From NCBI GenBank assembly GCA_004124475.1, contig SCKK01000033.1, forward strand, positions 1-37,983: DNA of 37,983 nucleotides, written 5' to 3'. This DNA is from Fidelibacterota bacterium (GTDB lineage: Bacteria > Fidelibacterota > Marinisomatia > Marinisomatales > SCKK01). The first letter of the stretch is position 1, and each line of letters opens with the position of its first letter. Positions 1-7,102 of the stretch are shown one piece after another. Both the position numbers and the translations under genes were made by a program. The notes under the pieces were generated by a model, which had not been told where the DNA came from, did not search any database, and saw only the letters and a list, made by a program, of their open reading frames with translations.

Positions 1-1
1 T

Positions 2-157
2 GTTCGACATGATGGCGTTTTTAAAGAATATTTCATCAAAAAACGGGATGAAGGTATGGCTTACAGAAAAGCGATCATTGCAACCTGGAATAAATTGCTC
101 AGAGTGATATTTGTCCTGTTGACTAGGGAAATTGAATTTTCTCATAATCATGGTTAA
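2..157 (+). CDS. IS110-family transposase, C-terminal fragment
   Basis: This reading frame is open from the window edge and stops at a TAA at 155-157. Its end, with the segments AYRKAIIATWNKLLRVIF and VLLTREIEF, resembles the C-terminus of IS110/IS116/IS902-type transposases, which carry the catalytic serine domain of these site-specific DNA recombinases. Only about 51 residues are inside the window, so the catalytic motif cannot be checked and it is unknown whether the element is intact to the left. IS110 elements normally lack long terminal inverted repeats, and none is obvious here. The gene points toward the degraded TonB receptor, whose stop codon lies only about 25 bp away. Confidence 0.6.
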   Translation, partial: VRHDGVFKEYFIKKRDEGMAYRKAIIATWNKLLRVIFVLLTREIEFSHNHG

Positions 158-181
158 TTATTTATAGTTGACTCCTCCTTT

Positions 182-1483
182 TTATATTTCCGTGATGAGT
201 TCTATGTAAATAGACCTACCAATAAATGGTCCATATCTCTCATCCGTGTAATCAGTTAAGTTTTGGACTCCAAATGAAAATCCAAAAAGTTGTGTAAGCT
301 TAATTTTCCCTGTTGCATTGATCGTTCCAAACAAGGGTCTTTTACTTTTGCTTCGGATATATTCTCCCAATTCCGGGATGTATTCTTCCGGGTAGTACGG
401 ACCCACCAATTTAATTTTAACAGCACTTGAAAACCTGCCAAAGACACTTTTGAAACTTACCCGAATACTGGCTGAATGGGGTTGAGTGTTTGCAATCATC
501 CGATCCGTAGATTCATCCCTATTGTCTAAATAATTATATCCCCAATTTGCCAGCCATCGACTTGAAATAATCCATCTGCCTTGGATTTCTAATCCTCGAT
601 ACGAGACCCTATCCACATTTTCATAAGTAAAAAGTCCCGGCTCAATCGAGTAGTCACTAATCATATCCTTAAATCGATTCTGGTATATAAACAAGCTAAT
701 CTGGTATCTTGCCGGATGGTAATACTCCATTCCCAAAGTAATCCCTTCCGAAGATTCCGGCTTTAAATCCGGATTACCCAATATCCTGTACCCAAATTGA
801 ATATGATCCAAGTCGATATATTGGTTCATGAATGAAGGAAGACGAAACCCTGTACCCCAGGACGCTCTAAATTTCCATCTCTGTTTATATGAATACATCA
901 TAGTCAAACGTGGACTCAAAACGACCTTCATACTATTATAGTAATCAAATCGCGACCCTATGATTGCATCAATTTTTACCGAGACCTCTCGATGCCATTG
1001 AAAAAACACGCCCCTGCTGTACAATTGTTGTTGACCATTCAATACCCTATTGCTGGAGAAAACCGAATTGGAAAATTCCATTCCTAAGTTCACGGAATTA
1101 TTTCCGTTCTCGAAAAGTATGTTTTCTTCAAATTCTACCTGCTTTTCCGCACTTCTGTTGAAATTTACCAATTCGCCCCACGGACGCTTTTGTGTATGAA
1201 TTCGTTCGTAATCAGCACCACGAATTACAGTTTCAAGACTCCATTGATCACCAATCAACCAGTTGTGTTTAAAAATGAGAGAGTTTCTCTGAATGTCCGT
1301 GTCAGCATTTAAAGTACGCGTATGGCTGCCCTCCCCATTGGCATAGCCATTAAATTGAAGATCAAAGGAGTGATTCTCCAAAGGCGCATATTTAAAACCG
1401 CCTTGAATCGAAATCTTATCATACTCATCCACATTGATATATTGGTTCGATTGGTCTACATTGGCTTTTAACAGATCTGCTGA
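182..1483 (-). pseudogene. TonB-dependent outer-membrane receptor, C-terminal barrel remnant
   Basis: About 433 codons are open from 1483 down to the stop at 182-184. The protein is rich in alternating aromatic/polar strands and contains typical receptor barrel segments: FRASWGTGFRLPSF, the NPDLKPESS region, the YNYLDNRDES region, and a C-terminal LTDYTDERYGPFIGRSIYIEL. Such receptors bind siderophores, cobalamin or other nutrients and import them with TonB energy. The N-terminal signal peptide, TonB box and plug domain are absent. The frame is closed by a stop at 1484-1486, and the only possible start nearby is a GTG at 1432 inside the barrel. It is therefore a truncated remnant and not a working gene. 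It lies directly downstream of a damaged TetR gene on the same strand, suggesting one deleted locus. Confidence 0.8.
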
Positions 1484-1496
1484 TTAAATTGAGCTT

Positions 1497-1870
1497 CTAT
1501 TTTGAGTCACCTGTATCTGGTAGGACAAGGAATGATGCAATAAGTTCTTCAACTTCCTTTTCCGACGTCTTTTCTTTACCCTGTCCTAATAACAGTAATC
1601 CATGAAACAGTCCACCGATAGCTTTTAATAAGAGATCTGGACTAATCTGTGGGAATTCACTTTGTGCCACCCCTTCTCCATGATTGCACTGAAAACCGTC
1701 TCTTTGGATGGAGAGTAGTAATACAGAGTAGCTTTCCCAAGCCCAGTTCGCCGGGCAATTTCATCCATGGTTGCACCCTCTAGTCCTTTCTGTTGGAAAA
1801 CCTTTAATGCTCCAGTCAGGATACGATCTTTTCTTATTTCCCGCTCTTCTAATTGTCGTGGTGATATCAT
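1497..1870 (-). pseudogene. TetR-family regulator with internal deletion and frameshift
   Basis: The N-terminal part is a good TetR helix-turn-helix: IRKDRILTGALKVFQQKGLEGATMDEIARRTGLGKATLYYYSPSKETVF. After EKGWHK the reading frame runs out within 12 codons. A different frame over 1497-1672 encodes a typical TetR C-terminus (segments LLLKAIGGLFHGLLLLGQG and EKEVEELIASFLVLPD). Joined, the two parts give only about 125 residues against the usual 190-200, so much of the ligand-binding domain is missing. The start at 1870 has a weak AGGG upstream. A palindromic operator survives at 1890-1907. This would have been the repressor of the TonB receptor locus that follows it. Confidence 0.75.
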
Positions 1871-1889
1871 ATGACCCTATATTTTATTA

Positions 1890-1907
1890 TTCGACTCATA
1901 GGTCGAA
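1890..1907. promoter_or_regulatory. TetR-type palindromic operator
   Basis: TTCGACTCATAGGTCGAA has perfect 6-bp arms (TTCGAC and GTCGAA) around a 6-bp centre. It lies 19 bp upstream of the damaged tetR start at 1870, where autoregulating TetR proteins bind. Its function is inferred from position and symmetry. Confidence 0.5.
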
Positions 1908-2134
1908 ATTTAAACCATCCTTTTAATCCTTTCAAGAAATATTCCTGAATTTTTTTATTTAATTAAATTGGGTGGGGTTAATTAAGAAGAAAAGCCGTCA
2001 GTAATTATAAGGACCCGTTACTCAGTATACGTTAATGAAATTATTTTGTCGGTCCTGATTTTCCTTTTACTGACTTACATTCTCTATAAATGTGAATTAC
2101 TATAGATTAATATTTAAGTAGTACGTTATCGAAC

Positions 2135-2629
2135 TTAATTGTCCATTTCAGATATTTCTTTATCCAGGATATATATACCTCTACCATCTAATCCTATCAG
2201 CTTAATTTTTGTAAGAATTGATTCAAACATTTGCTCTTCTTCTAACTGTTCATCAACAAGCCATTGAAGGAAATTAAACGTAAAATGATCCTTTTCATCC
2301 TTTGACAGATTTACCGTTTTATTGACAGAGGCCGTTACATCTTTTTCATTTTCATATGCTAGTTGAAAGACCGCTTCAAATGAATCATAATTTACAGGAG
2401 GCTGCTTTACATCTGGTATGGTTGCATGAGCTCCTATTTTGTTGATATATCGGATTACTTTTATCATGTGCTCTCTCTCTTCCTCAGAACGGCTGTAGAA
2501 AAACTTAGCAGCACCCGAATATCCTGAACTTTCACACCACGATGCCATAGCCAAATATAACTGAGAAGCATCAGCTTCATGTGATACTTGTTTAACCAGG
2601 GCTTCAAACATTTTATTTGATATTTTCAT
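2135..2629 (-). CDS. ftnA: Non-haem ferritin (FtnA-like)
   Basis: A 164-residue bacterial ferritin. This cytosolic 24-mer oxidises Fe(II) and stores it as ferric mineral. Alignment by eye to E. coli FtnA places all usual metal ligands: Glu18, Glu51 and His54 (in SEEEREHM), Glu95, Gln128 and Glu131 (in FLQWLVDEQLEEE). The C-terminal GRGIYILDKEIS matches the FtnA tail. The start at 2629 (MKISNKMF) is chosen because the domain begins there and GGGG lies just upstream. A longer in-frame start at 2704 would add 25 residues with no family match. It stands alone, between the decayed receptor locus and the divergent fad operon. No iron-response box was recognised. Confidence 0.95.
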   Translation of the reverse strand: MKISNKMFEALVKQVSHEADASQLYLAMASWCESSGYSGAAKFFYSRSEEEREHMIKVIRYINKIGAHATIPDVKQPPVNYDSFEAVFQLAYENEKDVTASVNKTVNLSKDEKDHFTFNFLQWLVDEQLEEEQMFESILTKIKLIGLDGRGIYILDKEISEMDN

Positions 2630-2716
2630 ATAATCCCCTACTCCCTTCATGATAATATTAATTGAACTAATCTTATTTAAAAAATCATAAGTTAATTTAC
2701 ACAATATAGGACATTT

Positions 2717-2744
2717 ATTCTACGTTTAGTCACCTATATGACAA
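2717..2744 (-). promoter_or_regulatory. Candidate promoter for ferritin
   Basis: On the minus strand TTGTCA (2744-2739) and TAGAAT (2722-2717) are separated by 16 bp, a fair sigma-70 arrangement. They lie about 90 bp upstream of the ferritin start. The stretch is AT-rich, so a chance match is possible. Confidence 0.35.
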
Positions 2745-2785
2745 AAATATACCACATTTTTATTACTTAATAGGGAACTTATCTC

Positions 2786-2814
2786 TTGCAAAGGCATTTT
2801 TCGATTTGTAATAT
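2786..2814 (+). promoter_or_regulatory. Promoter of the tetR-fadE-fadA operon
   Basis: TTGCAA (2786-2791) and TAATAT (2809-2814) are separated by exactly 17 bp, close to the sigma-70 consensus. Predicted transcription start is near 2821, inside the adjacent palindrome. The leader would be only about 20 nt and carries no clear Shine-Dalgarno sequence. Confidence 0.65.
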
Positions 2815-2832
2815 AAACTGACTGGTCGGTTT
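2815..2832. promoter_or_regulatory. Operator of the fad TetR regulator
   Basis: AAACTGACTGGTCGGTTT is an 18-bp palindrome whose arms AAACtGAC and GTCgGTTT match at 7 of 8 positions. It starts immediately after the predicted -10 box and covers the start site, so a bound repressor would block transcription. It ends 9 bp before the regulator's ATG, which implies autoregulation of the whole fad operon. Confidence 0.65.
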
Positions 2833-2841
2833 AGTATTAAT

Positions 2842-3456
2842 ATGACTCGAGAATCAAAACAAGACATAAGAAAAAAGCAAATCCTTGATGCTGCCCTAAA
2901 GCTTGTAGTAGAAAAAGGATATTCCAACTGCCGAATGGACGATATTGTACAAACGTCAAATCTCAGCAAAGGATCAATCTACTGGTACTATAAATCCAAA
3001 AAGGAAGTATTCCTATCCCTCATCAATTATTGGGTAAATAATTTTGGTGTCACATTAAATCATATTGTAGAAGAAGATCTTTCTCCTTCTGACCAACTGA
3101 AACGACTCTTTGAATTTTTTCTGAATATCTATGAAAATAACCCAAATGTTTTTATAGCGGAACTCGAATTTTGGAGCTTATCAATTCGGGATGAAGACTT
3201 TAATAAAAAAATACAAAAAGTCTATAACGAATTTCTTGAATTGATTGAAAATATCATTCAAAAAGGGGTTGAAATTGGGGAATTCAAAAACGTTGAAGTA
3301 AAGGTAGCAGCACTCTCCATTTTGGTCAACATCGAAGGGATTATTTGGTTTTCTTTATTTAATATACACGGAATAACCGCCAGACATTACATCGAAACGA
3401 TCACAGACTTTATTCTCGCAGGGCTGTCAAAAGGATCTGAAAGGAATTATTCATGA
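2842..3456 (+). CDS. TetR/AcrR-family regulator of the fatty-acid degradation operon
   Basis: 204 residues. The N-terminal TetR DNA-binding domain is clear (about residues 10-56: KKQILDAALKLVVEKGYS, then CRMDDIVQTSNLSKGSIYWYY and KSKKEVF). The rest is an all-helical ligand-binding domain. The gene is first in an operon and overlaps fadE by 4 bp (ATGA at 3453), so the two are translationally coupled. By context this is a repressor that senses fatty acids or acyl-CoA, like FadR of Bacillus or PsrA-type TetR proteins. The ligand is inferred from context, not seen. The palindrome at 2815-2832 is its likely binding site. The ATG at 2842 follows a very short leader without a Shine-Dalgarno sequence. 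Confidence 0.9.
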   Translation: MTRESKQDIRKKQILDAALKLVVEKGYSNCRMDDIVQTSNLSKGSIYWYYKSKKEVFLSLINYWVNNFGVTLNHIVEEDLSPSDQLKRLFEFFLNIYENNPNVFIAELEFWSLSIRDEDFNKKIQKVYNEFLELIENIIQKGVEIGEFKNVEVKVAALSILVNIEGIIWFSLFNIHGITARHYIETITDFILAGLSKGSERNYS

Positions 3457-5240
3457 ATGAATCAGTAACTTCCAATAAAACCGGAGGACTTTATCTTCTA
3501 AATGTCGTTGGAGAAGAACCGATTTTTACCCGGGAACAATTCTCTGAAGAACATCAGGAAATCGGAAAGATGGTAGCTGAATTCAGCACCGAAAAAATCG
3601 CAACTATTATCGATGATATTGAGAAACAAGATAAAGAGCTTTCTTGCCGTTTACTGCGGGAACTGGGTGAATTGGGGCTTCTATCTATTGATATTCCTGA
3701 GAAATATGACGGATTGAATATGGATAAAACAACTTCCATCATCGTTGCCGAATCAATGGCGCATGGCCATTCCGGGTCATTCGCTACAACCTGGTCTGTT
3801 CAAACAGGGATCGGAATGTTACCCATCGTCTGGTTTGGAAATGATAAACAAAAGGAGAAATATCTTCCCAAACTTGCCAGTGCGGAATGGATAGGCGCCT
3901 ATGCCCTAACTGAACCGGATTCCGGATCAGATGCAACCTCTGCAAAAACTACCGCAATTTTAAGTAAGGACGGAAAATATTATATCCTTAATGGAGAAAA
4001 ACAGTTCATCACCAATGGTGGCTGGGCGGATGTTTATACCCTGTTTGCTCAAGTAGATGGCTCAAAATTTACAGCTTTCATCATCGATAGAGATACGCCA
4101 GGATTTGAGATTGGACCTGAAGAACACAAACTTGGTGTTAAAGGATCTTCCACTGTTTCTCTAAAACTAAACGATGCAAAAGTACCTTTGGATAATGTTC
4201 TGGGAGAAATCGGTGGAGGAGCAACCATCGCCTTTAATGCACTCAATATCGGTAGATTAAAACTTGGCGCTTCCACACTTGGAGGTAGTAAGGAGGTCAT
4301 TAATATCACAATACAATACGCTCTAGAACGGAGGCAATTTGGTCAGTCTATTGCTCACTTTGATGTCATTAAGAAAAAAATAGCAGACATGACAGTCCGT
4401 ACTTATGCTTTAGACAGTATCATCTATCGAACGATGGGAATGATCGACCAAGTTATTGCCAGATTGGATCATAACGCTCCTGACTTTTATCTGAAAATGG
4501 GGGAAGCCATGGAACATTTCGCTATCGAATCTTCTATGGTAAAAGTCTTTGGTAGCGAGACACTTGGTTTTTGTAGTGATACAGGCATTCAGGTTCATGG
4601 AGGTTATGGTTACATAGAAGAGTATCCTATTGCTCGAATTTATAGGGACACAAGAATTGACAGGATCTGGGAAGGAACAAATGAAATAAACCGCCAGATT
4701 ATAACAGGATTTTTTATGAAGAAAACACTACTCGACGAAATTCCTCTCCGAGAAAGGATAAAAAATATTGATTCGTTTCTTTCCTCAGTGAATTCGATTT
4801 CTTCTGGTCAACTATTTTTAAACCAACATAATATGATTGAGGCAGGAAAATACTTAACTCTATTTGTATTTGATGAAGCACTGAAAGAGTTCGGTCAAGA
4901 CTTAAAACACAATCAACAGCTTGGCGAACTTTTGGCTGATATGTTCCTCGATCTTTACTTATCAGATAGTACAGTTACAAGGGTAAAACAGGTAATTCAA
5001 AGTACCGGTCAACATTCTGTACTCTCTGCTATTGCACAAGTATTTACTGCGGAGATGGCACTTCGTCTATTAAATCAATCCCTAACAGGATTAAATGATA
5101 TCTATCATGGTAATTTACCGGAAAGTATAATTAATATTCTCCGTAATTTTCAGGTTAGGCTTCTTCCAAGAAGTGATGTAGCAGCCCTTAAACGACAGAT
5201 TGCCGAATATGTATATCTTCAACATAAATACCCATTTTAA
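3453..5240 (+). CDS. fadE: Acyl-CoA dehydrogenase (FadE, Bacillus type)
   Basis: 595 residues, close in length to the roughly 594-residue FadE of Bacillus fadNAE operons and longer than ordinary 380-residue acyl-CoA dehydrogenases because of a C-terminal helical extension. It catalyses the first, FAD-dependent step of beta-oxidation. Visible motifs are IGAYALTEPDSGSDATS (FAD/substrate loop), ERRQFGQSI, QVHGGYGYIEEYPIARIYRD, and IWEGTNEINR, in which Glu407 is the expected catalytic base. The start codon overlaps the regulator's stop. fadA follows after about 30 bp. Electrons would go to an electron-transfer flavoprotein, which is not encoded in this window. Confidence 0.95.
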   Translation: MNESVTSNKTGGLYLLNVVGEEPIFTREQFSEEHQEIGKMVAEFSTEKIATIIDDIEKQDKELSCRLLRELGELGLLSIDIPEKYDGLNMDKTTSIIVAESMAHGHSGSFATTWSVQTGIGMLPIVWFGNDKQKEKYLPKLASAEWIGAYALTEPDSGSDATSAKTTAILSKDGKYYILNGEKQFITNGGWADVYTLFAQVDGSKFTAFIIDRDTPGFEIGPEEHKLGVKGSSTVSLKLNDAKVPLDNVLGEIGGGATIAFNALNIGRLKLGASTLGGSKEVINITIQYALERRQFGQSIAHFDVIKKKIADMTVRTYALDSIIYRTMGMIDQVIARLDHNAPDFYLKMGEAMEHFAIESSMVKVFGSETLGFCSDTGIQVHGGYGYIEEYPIARIYRDTRIDRIWEGTNEINRQIITGFFMKKTLLDEIPLRERIKNIDSFLSSVNSISSGQLFLNQHNMIEAGKYLTLFVFDEALKEFGQDLKHNQQLGELLADMFLDLYLSDSTVTRVKQVIQSTGQHSVLSAIAQVFTAEMALRLLNQSLTGLNDIYHGNLPESIINILRNFQVRLLPRSDVAALKRQIAEYVYLQHKYPF

Positions 5241-5272
5241 TTGATGATTAATTCAAGGAAGGAATGAATAAT

Positions 5273-6412
5273 ATGACAAAAATAAAAACCGTTATCGTCG
5301 ATGCAATTCGCTCCCCCATCGGGGTGAAGCGAGGAATAATGGCTGGCAATATCAGAAGTGATGATCTTACAGCTCAAGTGATTAAAAAATTACTGGAGAG
5401 GAATCCAAACCTTCCTCTTGAAAAAATTGAGGATGTAGTACTTGGATGCGCCTTTCCCGAAGGACCCCAAGGTATGTTATTAGCAAGAACAGTTTCTGTC
5501 CTATCCGGAATACCCATCGAAGCAGGCGCAAAAGTGGTCAATCGGTTCTGTGGCTCATCCATGGATGCAGTTCATCAACTAAGCCAGGCGATTGGTACAG
5601 GAGATATTGAAGTGGGTATTGCCGCTGGAGTCGAAGACATGTTTTCAGTCCCCATGGGCGGGTTCGCTCCCGATTTCCATCCTGGACTGGCAGAACAGGA
5701 CTTCTATATTGGTATGGGTGAAACCGCTGAAAATCTGGCAAAAGATGGACAAATATCCAGAGAAGATCAGGATGATTTTTCCATAGCGTCCCACAAAAAA
5801 ACTTTAAAAGCTTATGAGGAAGGTCGATTCGAGAATGAAGTTGTTCCTATAGAATTAGAAGATGGTGCTGTAGTAGATAGAGATGAAGGTCCCATGGAAC
5901 CTAATGTTGAAAAAATCCGATCGTTGAATCCAGCCTTTATAGAAAATGGAACGGTAACTGCCGCCTCCAGCTCCCCTATCTCTCTCGGCGCTTCTGCAGC
6001 AATCATCACCAGTGAATCGTTCGCAATAAAATATAATCTCTCCATAAGAGCAGAAATCATTTCACGGGCGATCGCTGGAGTAGAATGGGACAGAATGGGT
6101 AAGGGTCCTCTCCCAGCTACCAAAAAAGCTCTGTCAAAAATTGGAATGGAAATCGAGGATATGGATGCCATCGAATTAAACGAGGCATTTGCTGCTCAGT
6201 CCCTTTATGTAATCAGGGAAGGTGGGTGGCCAATGGACAAAATTAACTTAAATGGCGGAGCGATTGCATTAGGTCATCCCCTTGGCTGCTCCGGAGTTAG
6301 AATTATTACAACTTTGGTCAATGTGTTGGAACAGATCGACGGAAAAGTTGGTCTTGCTACCATGTGTATTGGTAGCGGACAGGGGATTGCAACCGTAATA
6401 AAACGACCATAA
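5273..6412 (+). CDS. fadA: Acetyl-CoA acyltransferase (thiolase, FadA)
   Basis: 379 residues. This is a thiolase that cleaves 3-ketoacyl-CoA to acetyl-CoA and a shortened acyl-CoA, the last step of beta-oxidation. Cys93 in NRFCGSSMDAV is the acyl-accepting cysteine. GGAIALGHPLGCSG supplies the catalytic histidine, and ATMCIGSGQG contains the second cysteine. The ATG at 5273 is chosen over the ATG at 5264 because AGGAAGGA (5256-5263) directly abuts the earlier one but is 9 bp from the later one. It is in the same direction as fadE. The next operon member, fadN, is separated by an inserted S23 cassette of about 640 bp. Confidence 0.95.
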   Translation: MTKIKTVIVDAIRSPIGVKRGIMAGNIRSDDLTAQVIKKLLERNPNLPLEKIEDVVLGCAFPEGPQGMLLARTVSVLSGIPIEAGAKVVNRFCGSSMDAVHQLSQAIGTGDIEVGIAAGVEDMFSVPMGGFAPDFHPGLAEQDFYIGMGETAENLAKDGQISREDQDDFSIASHKKTLKAYEEGRFENEVVPIELEDGAVVDRDEGPMEPNVEKIRSLNPAFIENGTVTAASSSPISLGASAAIITSESFAIKYNLSIRAEIISRAIAGVEWDRMGKGPLPATKKALSKIGMEIEDMDAIELNEAFAAQSLYVIREGGWPMDKINLNGGAIALGHPLGCSGVRIITTLVNVLEQIDGKVGLATMCIGSGQGIATVIKRP

Positions 6413-6434
6413 AAAGTAATATGGCGTAAAAATA

Positions 6435-6490
6435 AAGTAACAAGTTTCAAGTTTCAAGTAACAAGTGTCAAGTAACAAGTGTCAAGTAAT
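6435..6490 (+). repeat. Left heptanucleotide array (AAGTNNN x8)
   Basis: Eight consecutive 7-nt units in register: AAGTAAC, AAGTTTC, AAGTTTC, AAGTAAC, AAGTGTC, AAGTAAC, AAGTGTC, AAGTAAT. A related array lies in inverse orientation at 7033-7075, on the far side of the S23 gene, so a transcript could pair the two ends. Confidence 0.9.
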
Positions 6491-6526
6491 AAAATGTTAA
6501 ATCAATGTTGTCGGAGGGAATAGCCT

Positions 6527-6941
6527 TTGGAATACTTAAAAGTTGAAGAGACTAAAAGTGGTTGGATAATAAAAGAACCTATAAAGGGTTATGAGATAGA
6601 TTTGTTAGATAGGACTTTTGAGTTTGCAATTTTGGTATTGGAGACTCTTCAAACAATAGGATATGAAAAAGAAAAGGACGTTGTTCGCTATCAATTAGCG
6701 AAAAGTGGTACATCTGTAGGTGTCCCGACTTGTCGGGAAAGAGGCACAAGGAGCAAGCTCGAGAAAAGACTTTTCAAATAAAATTAAAATTGTATATCGA
6801 GAAGTAAGAGAATCGCATTACTGGTCTCGTATCCTTAGTAGAATGGGTTGGGGGAATAAAGAAAAAGTGAAATACTTGGTTAACGAATGCAGTGAATTAA
6901 AGAAAATATTTGGTCGAATTAGACAAATATTAAAAAACTAG
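6527..6941 (+). pseudogene. S23 / four-helix-bundle protein (23S rRNA intervening-sequence type), frameshifted
   Basis: The gene starts at a TTG (6527) with a strong GGAGGG eight bases upstream. The first frame ends in VVRYQLAKSGTSVG, and a second frame resumes with EAQGASSRKDFSNKIKI and REVRESHYWSRILSRMGW. Together these are the conserved core of S23 proteins, the small helical proteins first seen in 23S rRNA intervening sequences and related to the Avd factors of diversity-generating retroelements. Where the family has roughly GANYREAQ, the sequence carries the palindrome TCCCGACTTGTCGGGA (6723-6738), which shifts the frame. The intact protein would be about 130 residues. It sits between inverted heptanucleotide arrays within the fad gene cluster. 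Confidence 0.8.
6723..6738. repeat. CCCGA/TCGGG palindrome inside the S23 gene
   Basis: TCCCGACTTGTCGGGA has 7-bp arms and a 2-nt loop. It replaces conserved codons of the S23 gene and causes its frameshift. The same core palindrome recurs in other gaps of the window (12017, 16506, 30427, 33416). Confidence 0.8.
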
Positions 6942-7032
6942 GATTAGATCAATATTGATATTCCAAAGACATCATGCTAAGTAAAAAAGCGATGAATTTT
7001 TGTATAAAAGTGCTAATACACTATTTTTCTTA

Positions 7033-7075
7033 ATTACTTGAAACTTGTTACTTCCTACTTGTTACTTTTTTACTT
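7033..7075 (-). repeat. Right heptanucleotide array, inverted
   Basis: Read on the plus strand: ATTACTT, GAAACTT, GTTACTT, CCTACTT, GTTACTT and one 8-nt TTTTACTT unit. Its complement is AAGTNNN, the same unit as at 6435-6490, so the two arrays flank the S23 gene head to head. Confidence 0.88.
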
Positions 7076-7102
7076 AAACATTAAAGTTATGGAGAAATAA
7101 TT

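Noticed and set aside
5812-6171. 119-codon minus-strand frame
   Set aside because: It is fully antisense within fadA, whose motifs are intact.
6435-6490. Possible CRISPR-like array
   Set aside because: The 7-nt units are directly contiguous with no unique spacers and no cas genes; it is a simple tandem tract.
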